Positions 25,146 through 34,588 of a DNA stretch of 64,000 nucleotides are shown here, in pieces. Source of the DNA: Haloferula helveola (lineage in GTDB: Bacteria > Verrucomicrobiota > Verrucomicrobiia > Verrucomicrobiales > Akkermansiaceae); the NCBI RefSeq assembly GCF_037076345.1, contig NZ_AP024702.1:2480001-2544000 (forward strand), in the 5' to 3' direction. Each line of letters opens with the position of its first letter. Position 1 is the stretch's first letter. Both the position numbers and the translations under genes were made by a program. Below the pieces are notes generated by a model, which made no database searches, was not told the DNA's origin, and worked only from the letters and a program-made list of their open reading frames with translations.

Positions 25146-26714
25146 TCAGATCGCGCCCGCCTCGGCAGGCGGATCATCGGGCGGCTTGCCCGGTTCGTCG
25201 GACGTGCGGGGGAGCTCGTCCTTACCTTTCTTGCGACGCGCCGATTTCCGGAGCATTTCGTACGGAAACGCGGTCATCCGTCGCATGCCCATGCTAAGCC
25301 CGGAAGTGGAGAAGATGCTGGTCCGTACCGAGCTCATCACCTCTTCGCGAACCGCCGACTCGCTGACGGTTCCCTCTTCCTCGATCAGCGACAGCCGGTG
25401 CCAGGCGTAGAAGCCGGTCAGCGCCGCAGCGAAGAACACGAAGTCGATACCGCGGAAGCTCAGTGCCGAAATGGTGAACGCCTCGTCCACCTTCGACGCG
25501 TCGGCGCGGTAGAACAGATCAATGCTCACCTCCTTGATCTCGAAGAACCCGGCGATGGCACCGCCGAGGATCGGAGCGATCGTCGCGGCCAGGCCGGAGA
25601 CGAAAGCGTTCGCGCCGAGATAGGCTGTGGCGTTTCCGTGGGGCGCCAGACGCAATGCGATGTTCGATGCGCAAAGGTTGAAGCCGGCGGTCGAGATGCC
25701 GCCGATCAGGTGGATCAGGATCAGCAGCGGCACCGTGAGCGCGTAGCGTTCCGGCATCGTGGTGAAGGGATAAAGCAGCAGCAGCACGATGAAGAGCGGC
25801 ACCGACACGGCGAGCACGCTCTTGTTGCTGAAGCGGTCCGAGATGCGGCCCCAGAGGCGGAAGAAGTAGATGTTGGTCACCTGGCTGAGCACCGCCAGCA
25901 GGATCACCCAGCTCATCGGAATGCCGATGCGCTTGAGCATGTAGACGGTGAAGAACGCGCCGGACATGATCACCGTGAAGCTCCACGCCGCGGAAAAGAT
26001 CAGCACGCGTCGGAAGTTCGGATCCTTCACCGGTCGCGCGAGACTGCTGATCCAGCCGCCGCCGTCCGTGCGCTTCGGCATCCGCGGTTCGGGCATCCAC
26101 GCGACCGATGCCGCTCCGAAGAGACCGCATGCGGCGGCCACGAGGAAGATCACCGCATACGCCGCGGGTTCGTTGAGAAGCTTGGTCAGGCCATCGATAC
26201 TGAAACCCGCCGCCACGCTCAGCACGGCGCCGAGCGCGGTCGCCGCGGCCAGTCGCGAGGCGAGGATCGAGCCGCGCTGCTTTTCCGGAACGAGGTCCTT
26301 GATCAGCGACGCCCGCGAGCAACCGGCGAAAGATCCGCCGATGAAGAAGATCACCATGAAGAGGGTGAAGAGGAACACCGCGGAGCCCTCCGGCGCGAAG
26401 AACGGCACCAGCGCGGCCGCGACCAGTGCCAGCCGCGAGAACAGCCCGAAGGCGACCGTCAGCAGCTTCCGCAGCCCGACTTTCTCGACGATCAGGATCG
26501 CCGGAATCTGGGCCATCTGGGCGATTGGCGCGAAGCTCGCCAGCAGGCCGATGATGAAGTTGCTCGCGCCGAGGGCCAGCGCCATGCCGGGCAGGAACGC
26601 GCCGGTGACCAGCAGGGTCATCGCGTGCGAGCTGAGGCTTTCGTAGAACAGGACCTTCAGGCCCTTCTGCTGGTCCGCCTCACTCAGTGAATCGGTTGGA
26701 GTGTACCAAGCCAT
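25146..26714 (-). CDS. MFS transporter
   Basis: Inner-membrane carrier of 522 residues with about 12 predicted helices. The first half has FIGGSFAGCSRASLIKDLVP, and the short cytoplasmic loop LWGRISDRFSNKSVLA is the usual MFS loop between helices in the second half. The C-terminal ~70 residues are a basic then proline-rich cytoplasmic tail (SARRKKGKDELPRTS). Transport substrate cannot be inferred; in this phylum such carriers are often next to glycan-use genes. It is convergent with the regulator at 24039-25103, from which it is 42 bases away. Confidence 0.85.
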   Translation of the reverse strand: MAWYTPTDSLSEADQQKGLKVLFYESLSSHAMTLLVTGAFLPGMALALGASNFIIGLLASFAPIAQMAQIPAILIVEKVGLRKLLTVAFGLFSRLALVAAALVPFFAPEGSAVFLFTLFMVIFFIGGSFAGCSRASLIKDLVPEKQRGSILASRLAAATALGAVLSVAAGFSIDGLTKLLNEPAAYAVIFLVAAACGLFGAASVAWMPEPRMPKRTDGGGWISSLARPVKDPNFRRVLIFSAAWSFTVIMSGAFFTVYMLKRIGIPMSWVILLAVLSQVTNIYFFRLWGRISDRFSNKSVLAVSVPLFIVLLLLYPFTTMPERYALTVPLLILIHLIGGISTAGFNLCASNIALRLAPHGNATAYLGANAFVSGLAATIAPILGGAIAGFFEIKEVSIDLFYRADASKVDEAFTISALSFRGIDFVFFAAALTGFYAWHRLSLIEEEGTVSESAVREEVMSSVRTSIFSTSGLSMGMRRMTAFPYEMLRKSARRKKGKDELPRTSDEPGKPPDDPPAEAGAI

Positions 26715-26783
26715 CGCCCCGACCGGTGCAGATCGGATGCCAGATGCCGTCGACGGTCCGGTGCAACTTGCACCCCGTGATCG

Positions 26784-29306
26784 CTATTCCAGATCCGACT
26801 CGCTGAGGCACTGGATGACATCGCCTTCCATCAAGCCGGCGGTGCCTCCAGGAGGTTCGACGAAGACCGTGCAGTGGTCACCGCCGTTTCCTTCTTTGTG
26901 GAGGATTTCGAAATAGTAGCGAACGCCTGCGGTCAGTGAGATGGGCGAGGAGATTTGGGACGCCTGCTGCGTGAAGTTGCGCCGCCCTGTCCACCCGCTC
27001 AGCGATGCGACCGTCGATGCCGCGGCCGGATTCGCCGATGACGAAAGCCGGAACTGGCTGGCGTCGTCGCCAGCGATCATGAAGACATGCTGGCCGCTGA
27101 CCGCCGGAACGTAGTAGCCGCGGGTCCGCTCAAAGTATCGGTCGCCGGCAAGGCTGTCGGTCTCGGCATGCCATGCCGCTTCCGAACTCACGGTTAGAAT
27201 CGTCAGATCGGCCGGCCGGCTGTTGGCCACCGCAAGGCCCGAGGCGATGTCGGAACCGGCGATATCGGTCCAGATTTCGTGGTAGAGCAGTCCCCGCCTG
27301 CCGAGCAGCAAAGGGTGGACGTGTGCATAGTCTTCCATGCAGTCGGGCTCCGCCTTCCGAACGCGGGCATCGGTGAGATACTCGAGGTAGTAGGGAACAT
27401 CCGGCAGCCATGGAGTGATAAAGCGCTGGTCAGGACTCGAATCCGACTCGTACGGAAGGTTCCAAAGGGTGCCGAACCCGTACTCCCGCGTGATTCCGTC
27501 ATGGTTCGGATCCGACCATGACAGCGTGTCGATGCTGGGGCTGACCCGGGCGAAGCCACGTCCTTCAGGTCCTTGGGGGAGGGCCACATGCAGGTCCATC
27601 TCCGCTCCGTTCGGCTGCGGTGCCATCGAGGTCTGGGCTGCCGTGACCCAGGCGTCGAAGTCAGCGGACGATTCGACTTCGAGTTCAAGGTAAGGACCTG
27701 AACGAACCGAAGGAAAGGTTGCCCACGGAGCGTCGTCGACCATGCCGACCGATGCGGGCGATGGTGCATCCGCGACGAGGGGATCTCCACCAAGAGCGAG
27801 ATCGACCCAGTTCACCATCCCGTCGCCATCCCAGTCGCCGAGGTACGGAAGGTCCGGGAGTTCCCACAAATTGTGCGCGAGGATGAATTCGTCCAGCGCC
27901 GTCAGCGTGGTCGCCCGGAAGACGACCGGGTCGGCCGAAACCGACTCAAGGAAATCGTGCCATCTCGAGCGCTCCACCCAGGATCTCGTGCCGAAGTAGC
28001 GTGCCATCCGATTCAGCGAGCGGAGCCGCGACCGGTTGGGATCGTGGCGGACGTTTGGCTGCAGGTAGTAGAAAAACTGCAGGATCTCCTTGGAAAATGG
28101 GTGGGTCGCCAGGAATTCGGAGCCGCGGTGGCGGAAGGATTCGGGATGGTCGAGTAGGAAGTGGAAAGCCCGCCATGCGGCGAGCGCTTCCGGAGTCCGG
28201 CGTGTGTAGTACAATGCGTCGATGATCTCACCAAGCACCTCCTCGGTCCGGCCGGAGGTGATGTCCGCTTTCCAACGTGCTTCCGCTTCCTTTCCCGCCA
28301 GGCGCTCCGCCGGGTTCGAAGGCGTTACCTGAGACTCGAACCACTGGAACACCTGCCGGATGGTCGCGTCCGGTGCGGCGGCGTGGCCGCCCGAGAAACT
28401 GTAGTCGGTGATGTCGCCGGCATCGAGGAACCGCTGCAGGTGAGTGCGGTCATCCGTCATGTAAAGGTTGGCCCCGGTATCATTGGTTCCGTTCGCACGC
28501 GCGACAAGTAGCCCCGGGAGATAGCGGTCCTTCAGCAACGAGCGCTGGTTGCCGAGCCAGCCGCCCATCGAGAACACCCCGCGGCTGATCGGCGCATGGC
28601 ATTTCGCAGCACGGAAGGACAGCCACCCGCCACCGGAGAATCCACCGAAGAAGATCTGGTTCGGATCGACGTCGAGATGCAGGAGCACATGTTCGACGAG
28701 GCGCTGGTTCCACAGGCCCTGATCGAAGAATGACTGGCCGTTGCGGCTGTTCACCACCCCGACGATGACCCATCCCCGTTCTTCCGCCACCGTCTGGAAG
28801 CGGTTGACCATTCCGCCTCCGCTCGGGTTGAAGGTGATCAGGACAGGTCGCGGACCCGCAGCCGTCGCATACGAACTCGGCAGGTAGAGATGATAGGCCG
28901 CCGGGGTGCCGGGGACCCGCACATAGCCCTTGGTTCCGGGCGTGACGCTGATCGGATCGGGCTCGATCAACTGCGGGCTCACCGGTTCGCTGGCGGCGGT
29001 CTTACCGGAACCGTCGGTCACGACGACATGGTAGGCGCCCAGCTTGCTGGTCGATACGGCGGTCAGATGCAGTTCGTCCGAGGTTGCGCCAGCGACGGCC
29101 GTGGTGCCGTTCTTGAACCATTGGTAGCTCAGCGAGTCTCCGCGGGCATCGACGGTCGCGATGAAGTCGTGCGACTCGAAGACCTCGTAGGATCGTGACT
29201 GGCCGACGATGACCGGTTGGGCGAACGAGAACTCGACGGAAACGAGTGCGGCGATGGCAGCGGCCGACAACAATCGGGCGACCGGGAAGAACGGGACAAC
29301 AGGCAT
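26784..29306 (-). CDS. Exported esterase (PHB depolymerase/feruloyl esterase-like) with Ig and PA14 domains
   Basis: Exported multi-domain protein of 840 residues; the signal peptide MPVVPFFPVARLLSAAAIAA sets the start at 29306, with 27 codons of frame upstream. Order: Ig-like domain (~30-115, LSYQWFKNGTTAVAG), alpha/beta-hydrolase of the LpqC/PHB-depolymerase type (~150-330) with nucleophile elbow GGFSGGGWLS, acid in NGTNDTGANL and His in SFSGGHAAAP, then a long linker with DWDGDGMVNWVDLALGGDP calcium motif, and a C-terminal PA14-like lectin domain (~690-830, YYVPAVSGQHVFMIAGDDAS). It probably removes ester groups from polysaccharides at the cell surface. It lies between two MFS genes on the same strand. 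Confidence 0.8.
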   Translation of the reverse strand: MPVVPFFPVARLLSAAAIAALVSVEFSFAQPVIVGQSRSYEVFESHDFIATVDARGDSLSYQWFKNGTTAVAGATSDELHLTAVSTSKLGAYHVVVTDGSGKTAASEPVSPQLIEPDPISVTPGTKGYVRVPGTPAAYHLYLPSSYATAAGPRPVLITFNPSGGGMVNRFQTVAEERGWVIVGVVNSRNGQSFFDQGLWNQRLVEHVLLHLDVDPNQIFFGGFSGGGWLSFRAAKCHAPISRGVFSMGGWLGNQRSLLKDRYLPGLLVARANGTNDTGANLYMTDDRTHLQRFLDAGDITDYSFSGGHAAAPDATIRQVFQWFESQVTPSNPAERLAGKEAEARWKADITSGRTEEVLGEIIDALYYTRRTPEALAAWRAFHFLLDHPESFRHRGSEFLATHPFSKEILQFFYYLQPNVRHDPNRSRLRSLNRMARYFGTRSWVERSRWHDFLESVSADPVVFRATTLTALDEFILAHNLWELPDLPYLGDWDGDGMVNWVDLALGGDPLVADAPSPASVGMVDDAPWATFPSVRSGPYLELEVESSADFDAWVTAAQTSMAPQPNGAEMDLHVALPQGPEGRGFARVSPSIDTLSWSDPNHDGITREYGFGTLWNLPYESDSSPDQRFITPWLPDVPYYLEYLTDARVRKAEPDCMEDYAHVHPLLLGRRGLLYHEIWTDIAGSDIASGLAVANSRPADLTILTVSSEAAWHAETDSLAGDRYFERTRGYYVPAVSGQHVFMIAGDDASQFRLSSSANPAAASTVASLSGWTGRRNFTQQASQISSPISLTAGVRYYFEILHKEGNGGDHCTVFVEPPGGTAGLMEGDVIQCLSESDLE

Positions 29307-29403
29307 GCGAGGTGAGAGGGTTCCGTGAGGGAAAGTCACGGACGGCCGACACTCAATCAGTCCCGTCCCACCGCGGCAATCTCTCATGCCGGTGACGGAT
29401 CGG

Positions 29404-30768
29404 TCACGCTTCGTCCAAGTGGATCTGTTTCGGCTGGACGAAGGGAATGATCGCGAGGAAGACGAGGCCGAGCAGGGTGTCGACCAGGAAGATTTGCCAC
29501 AGCGTCCAGTTCCAGGCGCCGGTATCGAGAGCCTGACCCTGCCAGAAGTAGGTGTACGCGGTCACGAGGTTGAGCATCGCCATCAGCGCGGTGAAGTGGG
29601 TGCCGGCGATTTTCGGATTCACGATGTCCATGAAGAACGCCGCGCGCACGCCATACATCAGTCCGTTGAACACGCTGAAGATGATTGTCGCGATCCACCA
29701 GTATCCGATGAGCTGGTCCTGCCGCGGCCACACGCCGTCGACACCCTCGGGCGGATGGTCCCATCCGAGTCGTCGGAGCTGGTAGCCCATCCACAATCCC
29801 GGCAGCACCGAGAGGATGGAAAAGGTCGCGACCGAGAGGCGCCGGCCGAAGCGGTCGGAGAACCACCCGCCGGACAGACAGGCAGGGACCCAGAACAAGG
29901 TACCGACCAGATTCAGTTTCGCCAGTTCGCTGTCGTCCATCCCGAGGCTCGGCGCGATGACGGTCGACACGGTCATGCTCAGCGCCATCCCGCCGAAGGG
30001 TAGGATCGCGAGTGCGAAACCGAGGAAGCCGCGGCGGGTGCCGAAGATCGTCTTGCCGACGGTGATCGCATAGTCGCGGATCTGGTCGACCGCCGCCCGC
30101 ATGCCGGTGTCGCCGGGCTCGGGTGCCGGCATTTCGCCCTCGGCCATTTCCCGTGCCGCCGACTTCTCGCAGATCATCGTGATGGTGCAGGCGAGAATGG
30201 CGAGCAGCAGGAACGGGACGAGCAGGCTGGCGGTGCCGAAGCTGCCGGTCAGGTCCTTGATGAAAAGAACGCCCGAACCGCCGATCGCGTTGCCGGCCTG
30301 GGCGCAGCCGAACATCAGGCCGTTCGCCAGCCCGCGTTCCTCCTTCTTCAGCACCGAGCACGCGAGCGCGTCGATGGCGACATCCTGCGTCGCGGCGAAG
30401 ACGTTATGCAGCACCATCAATGTGGTGAACAATCCGAGCCCGACCGCACCGGCTGCGGTGAATTCAGGCATCCGCATCAGTGCGAACGCGAGACACGCGA
30501 GCATGCCGACCTGCGCGAAGACGATCCACTGCTTGCGCGCGCCGAAGCGGCGGATGTGCAGGTTGTCGACGAAAGGACCCATGATGAACTTCCACGTCCA
30601 TGGCAGCATGATCGTCGCCGCGAAGGTTCCCAAGGCCGCCGCATCCATCCCGCGCCGCTTGAATTCCAGTGCCAGCGCCACGCCCGCGAATCCCTGCGGC
30701 AGGCCTTCGCTCATGTACAGTCCGCCAAAGGCGGCCAACCGTCCGGTCTTGGTCTTGAGGAGGTTCAT
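29404..30768 (-). CDS. AmpG-like MFS permease
   Basis: Inner-membrane carrier of 454 residues, about 12 helices. GGLYMSEGLPQGFAGVAL and HNVFAATQDVAIDALA are the AmpG-family signatures; the helix 7 region has GMALSMTVSTVIAPSLGM. AmpG imports GlcNAc-anhydroMurNAc peptides for cell-wall recycling, but many AmpG-like proteins in Verrucomicrobiota are uncharacterised, so the substrate is inference. An in-frame ATG at 30768 gives a short basic N-terminus before helix 1. It is 98 bases downstream of the esterase gene's start, on the same strand, and probably has its own promoter in the repeat-rich region upstream. Confidence 0.8.
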   Translation of the reverse strand: MNLLKTKTGRLAAFGGLYMSEGLPQGFAGVALALEFKRRGMDAAALGTFAATIMLPWTWKFIMGPFVDNLHIRRFGARKQWIVFAQVGMLACLAFALMRMPEFTAAGAVGLGLFTTLMVLHNVFAATQDVAIDALACSVLKKEERGLANGLMFGCAQAGNAIGGSGVLFIKDLTGSFGTASLLVPFLLLAILACTITMICEKSAAREMAEGEMPAPEPGDTGMRAAVDQIRDYAITVGKTIFGTRRGFLGFALAILPFGGMALSMTVSTVIAPSLGMDDSELAKLNLVGTLFWVPACLSGGWFSDRFGRRLSVATFSILSVLPGLWMGYQLRRLGWDHPPEGVDGVWPRQDQLIGYWWIATIIFSVFNGLMYGVRAAFFMDIVNPKIAGTHFTALMAMLNLVTAYTYFWQGQALDTGAWNWTLWQIFLVDTLLGLVFLAIIPFVQPKQIHLDEA

Positions 30769-31226
30769 GACGACTCAACCGTCCGCGGGGACGGCACGCG
30801 GATTACACCGGGCCGGTGGCGGATTTGTCACGGAACGATGTGAGGAAGCAGTATGACCGTTCGGGGTCAACTTTGGGTGTCATTGCCGGGCGGGGGACCT
30901 GCCGTTCGAAGATGAACCACGAATCGACACGAATTCACACGAATGCCGATCGAGCTTCGAACAGGAGTAGAGCGAACCGCGAAAAACGCGAAACCTCGCG
31001 AAATTGGACTTGGGACTTGGGACTTGGGACTTGGGACTGGCCCCTGACCCCCGGCCGCTGACTCCAACCCCTCCCCCAGAGCCCCGAAGTCCCTCCGAAA
31101 TTTCGCGGAGTTTCGCCCGTTTCGCGGTTGCCTCATTCTCACTGTCGCCAGACGCGCGCACACTTCGTCGCGCGTTGCTTGGTTTCGTCGTGCAACCATT
31201 CCCACTCCATCGGGTTGAATCGGCTC
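30769..31226. repeat. Repeat-rich 458-bp intergenic region
   Basis: No gene is seen. It holds CACGAAT at 30918, 30928 and 30938 (exact 10-bp period); CGCGAAA at 30978, 30987 and 30997; a tandem heptamer GGGACTT (31006-31038, about 4.7 copies); and the reverse-complement triplet TTTCGCG/TTTCGCC/TTTCGCG at 31101, 31111 and 31120. The forward and reverse CGCGAAA triplets face each other about 100 bp apart. Confidence 0.85.
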
Positions 31227-32180
31227 ATGAAGGCTATGGTTCTGCTGCTGGTCCTTTCGGTATTCGCCGCGGGGAAGGAGATCTCCTACGATCCCGCGAG
31301 TAAGGACGGCGAGTTCGAGACGGAGCTGACCGAGTTCCGCTACACGGATCGCGAAGTTCCGTTGAAGGTCTATCTGCCGGAGAAGAAGCCGGCGCCGGTG
31401 ATCCTGCTCAGCCACGGCCTCGGCGGATCGAGGGAGGTCGGCACCTATCTCGGTGAATACTGGGCCGCCCGGGGCTACGTGGTCGTCGCGATGCAACACG
31501 CCGGCAGTGACGAGTCGGTGTGGAAGGACGTGCCGCGCGCCCGTCGTCTGGCCGCCGCGAAGGAAGCGGCCAACGGCGAGACTTTCCTCGATCGCATGCG
31601 CGATGTCCCGGCGACCCTCGACCAGCTTGAGAAGTGGAATGCGCAGAAGGGACACTTCCTCAAGGGCCGGATGGATCTCGAACACATCGGTATGGCCGGG
31701 CATTCGTACGGTGCCGTGACCACCCAGGCGGTTTGTGGCCAGGTCTTCGGTATCGCCGGAGCGAAGTTCGCGGACAGCCGGATCGATGCGGGTCTCGCGC
31801 TGAGTCCGAGTCCGCCGAATTTTGGCGATGCCGCCAAGGCCTTCGGGCAGATCACGCTGCCGATGATGCTCATGACGGGAACGGAAGACCGCAGCGTCGT
31901 CGGCCGCACCACGCCGGAGTCGAGGCGCGAGGTCTACCCCGCGCTGCCCGATGGCTCGAAGTACGAGCTCGTCCTGAAGGACGCCGAGCATATGGCCTTC
32001 TCCGACCGCACCCTCCGCGGCGCCGAACAGCGCAATCCGGAGCACCACAAGGTGATCCTCGCCCTCAGCACGGCCTTCTGGGATGCCTACCTCAAGGAGG
32101 ACCCGGCCGCCCGCAAGTGGCTCGATGGCAAGACGCCCTCGTCCATCCTCGCCGAAGACGACATTTGGCAAAGGAAGTGA
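31227..32180 (+). CDS. Alpha/beta hydrolase (dienelactone/PAF-acetylhydrolase-like), exported
   Basis: Exported hydrolase of 317 residues with signal peptide MKAMVLLLVLSVFAAGK, so the ATG at 31227 is used rather than an in-frame codon at 31128. The oxyanion strand PVILLSHGLGGSREVG and the nucleophile elbow IGMAGHSYGAVTTQA are clear; the acid is probably in LMTGTEDRSV and the His in LKDAEHMAFSD. The family includes chlorophyllase-like and platelet-activating-factor acetylhydrolase-like enzymes; the substrate is unknown. It stands alone and is convergent with the endonuclease-family gene, 15 bases away. Confidence 0.88.
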   Translation: MKAMVLLLVLSVFAAGKEISYDPASKDGEFETELTEFRYTDREVPLKVYLPEKKPAPVILLSHGLGGSREVGTYLGEYWAARGYVVVAMQHAGSDESVWKDVPRARRLAAAKEAANGETFLDRMRDVPATLDQLEKWNAQKGHFLKGRMDLEHIGMAGHSYGAVTTQAVCGQVFGIAGAKFADSRIDAGLALSPSPPNFGDAAKAFGQITLPMMLMTGTEDRSVVGRTTPESRREVYPALPDGSKYELVLKDAEHMAFSDRTLRGAEQRNPEHHKVILALSTAFWDAYLKEDPAARKWLDGKTPSSILAEDDIWQRK

Positions 32181-32195
32181 AGGCGTTTGATAGCC

Positions 32196-33131
32196 TCACG
32201 GTTCCCTCTCCGAGCCCGCAGGTCCATTGCTGTCCACGAACTCCGCCACGACCGCCCGGTGATCCGACGGGTAGGGGGTGATCACCACGTCGGCGCGCTT
32301 CGGGTCTTCGCCGATCACCCGTGCCTCGCCCAGGCGGATTCCGTCGCCTTTGAAATACACGAAGTCGATTCGGTCGTGATGGTCTTTCGGATCGTCGGGT
32401 TTCGTCAGTGGCGTCCACGTGAATCCCGGTCGGGTGAGCTCGTCCGGGTGCGCCGTCCGCCAGGCGTCGCGGAATCCCGCAGCAGTCACCGCCGTGGACG
32501 CCGGGTAGGCGACAGCAATCGGATGCGTTCCCTTGTCCGCCGCTTTCTTTGTCCAGTCGAGATGCGAGGGTTCGTTGAAGTCGCCGGTCAGGAAAACCGG
32601 CAGGCCGTCGTCGGCAAGTGCGGCCACGTTCTTCAGCACCGCCGCCACCTGGTCGCCCCGCGCCGCATTCGCCGCCTTGATGGTCTCGGCCTCCGTTGTG
32701 AGGAATGGCGAGTTGTGATACGGGATCTTTAGTAGTTGATACGGCTGGTAGGGCGCCGGCCGGAGGTGAACGTTGAACACATCCGCTTCCCGGCCCGAAT
32801 CCAGCTTCACCCGGACCCCGTCCTGATGTTCCGCGGTGATCTCGAAGCGGGTGACGATTCCCTTGCTGCCGAAGCCGGCGTGACTCCAGCCGAGCAGTTT
32901 CGCGAGAGGCTCGAGATTCCCTCCGATCTCCTGCAAGCCCGCGACATCGGCCTTCGCCTCGCGGATCACCTTGGCCGTCTGCTCGAGAGGCTGGCCCCGA
33001 GCCGTCCCGCCGCGCAGCACGTTGAAGGTCATGACGCGGAGGGACGATGGCGGCTCGGCGTGCACGGTCGTGCACGCCGCCGCGAGCAGCAGTTTGAGGG
33101 CAACAAGCGCAGGATGGATTCGATTTTGCAT
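32196..33131 (-). CDS. Endonuclease/exonuclease/phosphatase (EEP) family protein, exported
   Basis: Exported protein of 311 residues with signal peptide LVALKLLLAAACTTVHA. The EEP core is complete: RVMTFNVLRGG, VAGLQEIGG with the metal Glu, VFNVHLRPAP, FLTGDFNEP with the catalytic Asp-Asn, HDRIDFVYF and the final SDHRAVVAEF with the Asp-His pair. Exported EEP enzymes act as nucleases or phosphodiesterases, including for phosphate scavenging. It is followed by the CbpM/CbpA operon on the same strand upstream, but 25 bases separate them. Confidence 0.9.
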   Translation of the reverse strand: MQNRIHPALVALKLLLAAACTTVHAEPPSSLRVMTFNVLRGGTARGQPLEQTAKVIREAKADVAGLQEIGGNLEPLAKLLGWSHAGFGSKGIVTRFEITAEHQDGVRVKLDSGREADVFNVHLRPAPYQPYQLLKIPYHNSPFLTTEAETIKAANAARGDQVAAVLKNVAALADDGLPVFLTGDFNEPSHLDWTKKAADKGTHPIAVAYPASTAVTAAGFRDAWRTAHPDELTRPGFTWTPLTKPDDPKDHHDRIDFVYFKGDGIRLGEARVIGEDPKRADVVITPYPSDHRAVVAEFVDSNGPAGSEREP

Positions 33132-33156
33132 GGAATGGCGGCGGTTCGCCGTTTTA

Positions 33157-33444
33157 TCACCGACGGAATCGCAGCTCTTCCCGCAGGGCTTCGACCTGGT
33201 CGAGCAGCGAAACGATCGTCCTGATGGCGGCCCAGTTCATCCGGTGCTGTTGGCGCAGTGTCTCGATGTGGCGGAGGCGGGCGACGGCCTCCTCGTCGAA
33301 GAGCCAATCCTCTCCGCTGTCGCGCGCCGGACGGATCACGCCTTGGCGACAGTAAAAGACAATCTTCCGGCGCGAGGAGCCCGTAAGTTTCACAACGACT
33401 TCCATCGAATGCGTCCGATGCGGATCCGGTTCGATCGTGTCCAT
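33157..33444 (-). CDS. cbpM: CbpM-like chaperone-modulator, MerR-type HTH
   Basis: A 95-residue protein with a MerR-like helix-turn-helix (KIVFYCRQGVIRPAR, WLFDEEAVARLRHIETLR) and a C-terminal helix (IRTIVSLLDQVEALREEL). CbpM binds the J-domain of CbpA and blocks its stimulation of DnaK. The ATG at 33444 lies one base after the cbpA stop, which favours this start over an in-frame codon at 33513 and supports the assignment. Translational coupling should keep the two proteins in balance. Confidence 0.85.
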   Translation of the reverse strand: MDTIEPDPHRTHSMEVVVKLTGSSRRKIVFYCRQGVIRPARDSGEDWLFDEEAVARLRHIETLRQQHRMNWAAIRTIVSLLDQVEALREELRFRR

Positions 33445-33445
33445 G

Positions 33446-34426
33446 TCAGTCCTCCCTCGGTTTGAATTTCGATACATCCCGTAGTTTCTCCCACAGCTCT
33501 TTTTCCTCACCACCGACGTCGGATGGAGCCTCGATCGAGATCTCGACGTAGAGGTCGCCCGGCGCGTTCTTTTTCGGCAGCCCGTAGCCCTTGAGCCGCA
33601 GTTGGTCCTCCGACCCCGTGCCCGGAGGAATCTTGAGCTGCACCGTTTTGCCTCCGGGGATCTTCAGCGGAAGCGTCGTGCCCAGCACGGCCTCCCATGG
33701 CGCGAGAACGAGGTCGCAGTAGAGGTCGTGACCCTTCACCCGGAAGTCGGGATGAGCCGCGATGCGGACCCGCAGGTAGAGATCGCCCGCCGCGCCGCCA
33801 CCACTTCCCTGGCCACCGTGACCCGGGACGCGCAGCTGTTGGCCTTCACCGATCCCGGCGGGGATACGGACCTGAACTTCATCCGTGGCAACCTGGCCGG
33901 TGCGCGGATCCATCCGCCGCAGGGAGATGGTGCGCATCGATCCCGCGAAGGCTTCCTCCAGCGTGACCATCAGGTCGCCTTCGATGTCCTGCCCACGCAT
34001 CGCTCCACCACCACCATGAAATCCGCCGCCCCCGAATCCTGCCGCCCTCCGGGTGCCACCACCCGAGAAGTACTGCTCGAAGAAATCACTGAAGCCGGTG
34101 CCGCCGAACTCGAACTCGAAGCCTTCCGGCATCGGTCCGCCGCCGCTGCTCTGCCAGCGCGCGCCGCCTCCGCCCGGAGGAGGTGGTCCTCCCTGCTGGT
34201 TCCAGTTCGCCCCGAGCGTGTCGTACTTCTTGCGCTTCTCCGGATCACTGAGGACCTCGTAGGCCTCGTTGATTTCCTTGAACTTCTCTTCCGCGCCCGA
34301 CTTGTCCTGCGCCACGTCCGGGTGGTGGACGCGCGCCAGCTTGCGGAACGCCTGCTTCACCTCCGCCGGAGTCGCATCCCGCGAAATCCCGAGCGTCTCG
34401 TAGTAGTCCCTGAATTCTGCAGCCAT
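33446..34426 (-). CDS. cbpA: DnaJ-family co-chaperone CbpA
   Basis: A 326-residue type-II J-protein. The J-domain (residues 6-72) carries the HPD motif in VHHPDVAQD, a Gly/Pro-rich linker (~75-145) follows, then two C-terminal beta-domains (QDIEGDLMVTLEEAFAGS; GDLYLRVRIAAHPDF; VLGTTLPLKIPGGK). There are no zinc-finger cysteines, as expected for CbpA rather than DnaJ. It presents unfolded clients to DnaK and may associate with nucleoid DNA. It precedes the cbpM gene by one base. Confidence 0.93.
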   Translation of the reverse strand: MAAEFRDYYETLGISRDATPAEVKQAFRKLARVHHPDVAQDKSGAEEKFKEINEAYEVLSDPEKRKKYDTLGANWNQQGGPPPPGGGGARWQSSGGGPMPEGFEFEFGGTGFSDFFEQYFSGGGTRRAAGFGGGGFHGGGGAMRGQDIEGDLMVTLEEAFAGSMRTISLRRMDPRTGQVATDEVQVRIPAGIGEGQQLRVPGHGGQGSGGGAAGDLYLRVRIAAHPDFRVKGHDLYCDLVLAPWEAVLGTTLPLKIPGGKTVQLKIPPGTGSEDQLRLKGYGLPKKNAPGDLYVEISIEAPSDVGGEEKELWEKLRDVSKFKPRED

Positions 34427-34588
34427 GGGCTTTGGAAGATCGATCGCCTACGATTTTGATCCGTCCAGCGGATGGATGGAACCACGGAATACACGGAGCA
34501 CACGGAAATGGGGATCCGGAATGCAGCAGTTCTCCGCCTTCTTGGATGTTAGGCCAAGGACTGCAAATGAAGATGCTCTGAGATCAGC
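34427..34588. repeat. Intergenic triplet repeat CACGGA
   Basis: CACGGA occurs at 34483, 34492 and 34501 (9-bp period), preceded by AAC and followed by AATGGGG. It belongs to the same class of short triplet repeats as those at 30918-31130 and 41208-41493. No gene or promoter was recognised in this gap. Confidence 0.7.

Noticed and set aside
31006-31038. Heptamer array as part of a coding region
   Set aside because: No long open frame with family similarity covers it; the plus-strand frame there is short and lies in the leader of the hydrolase gene.
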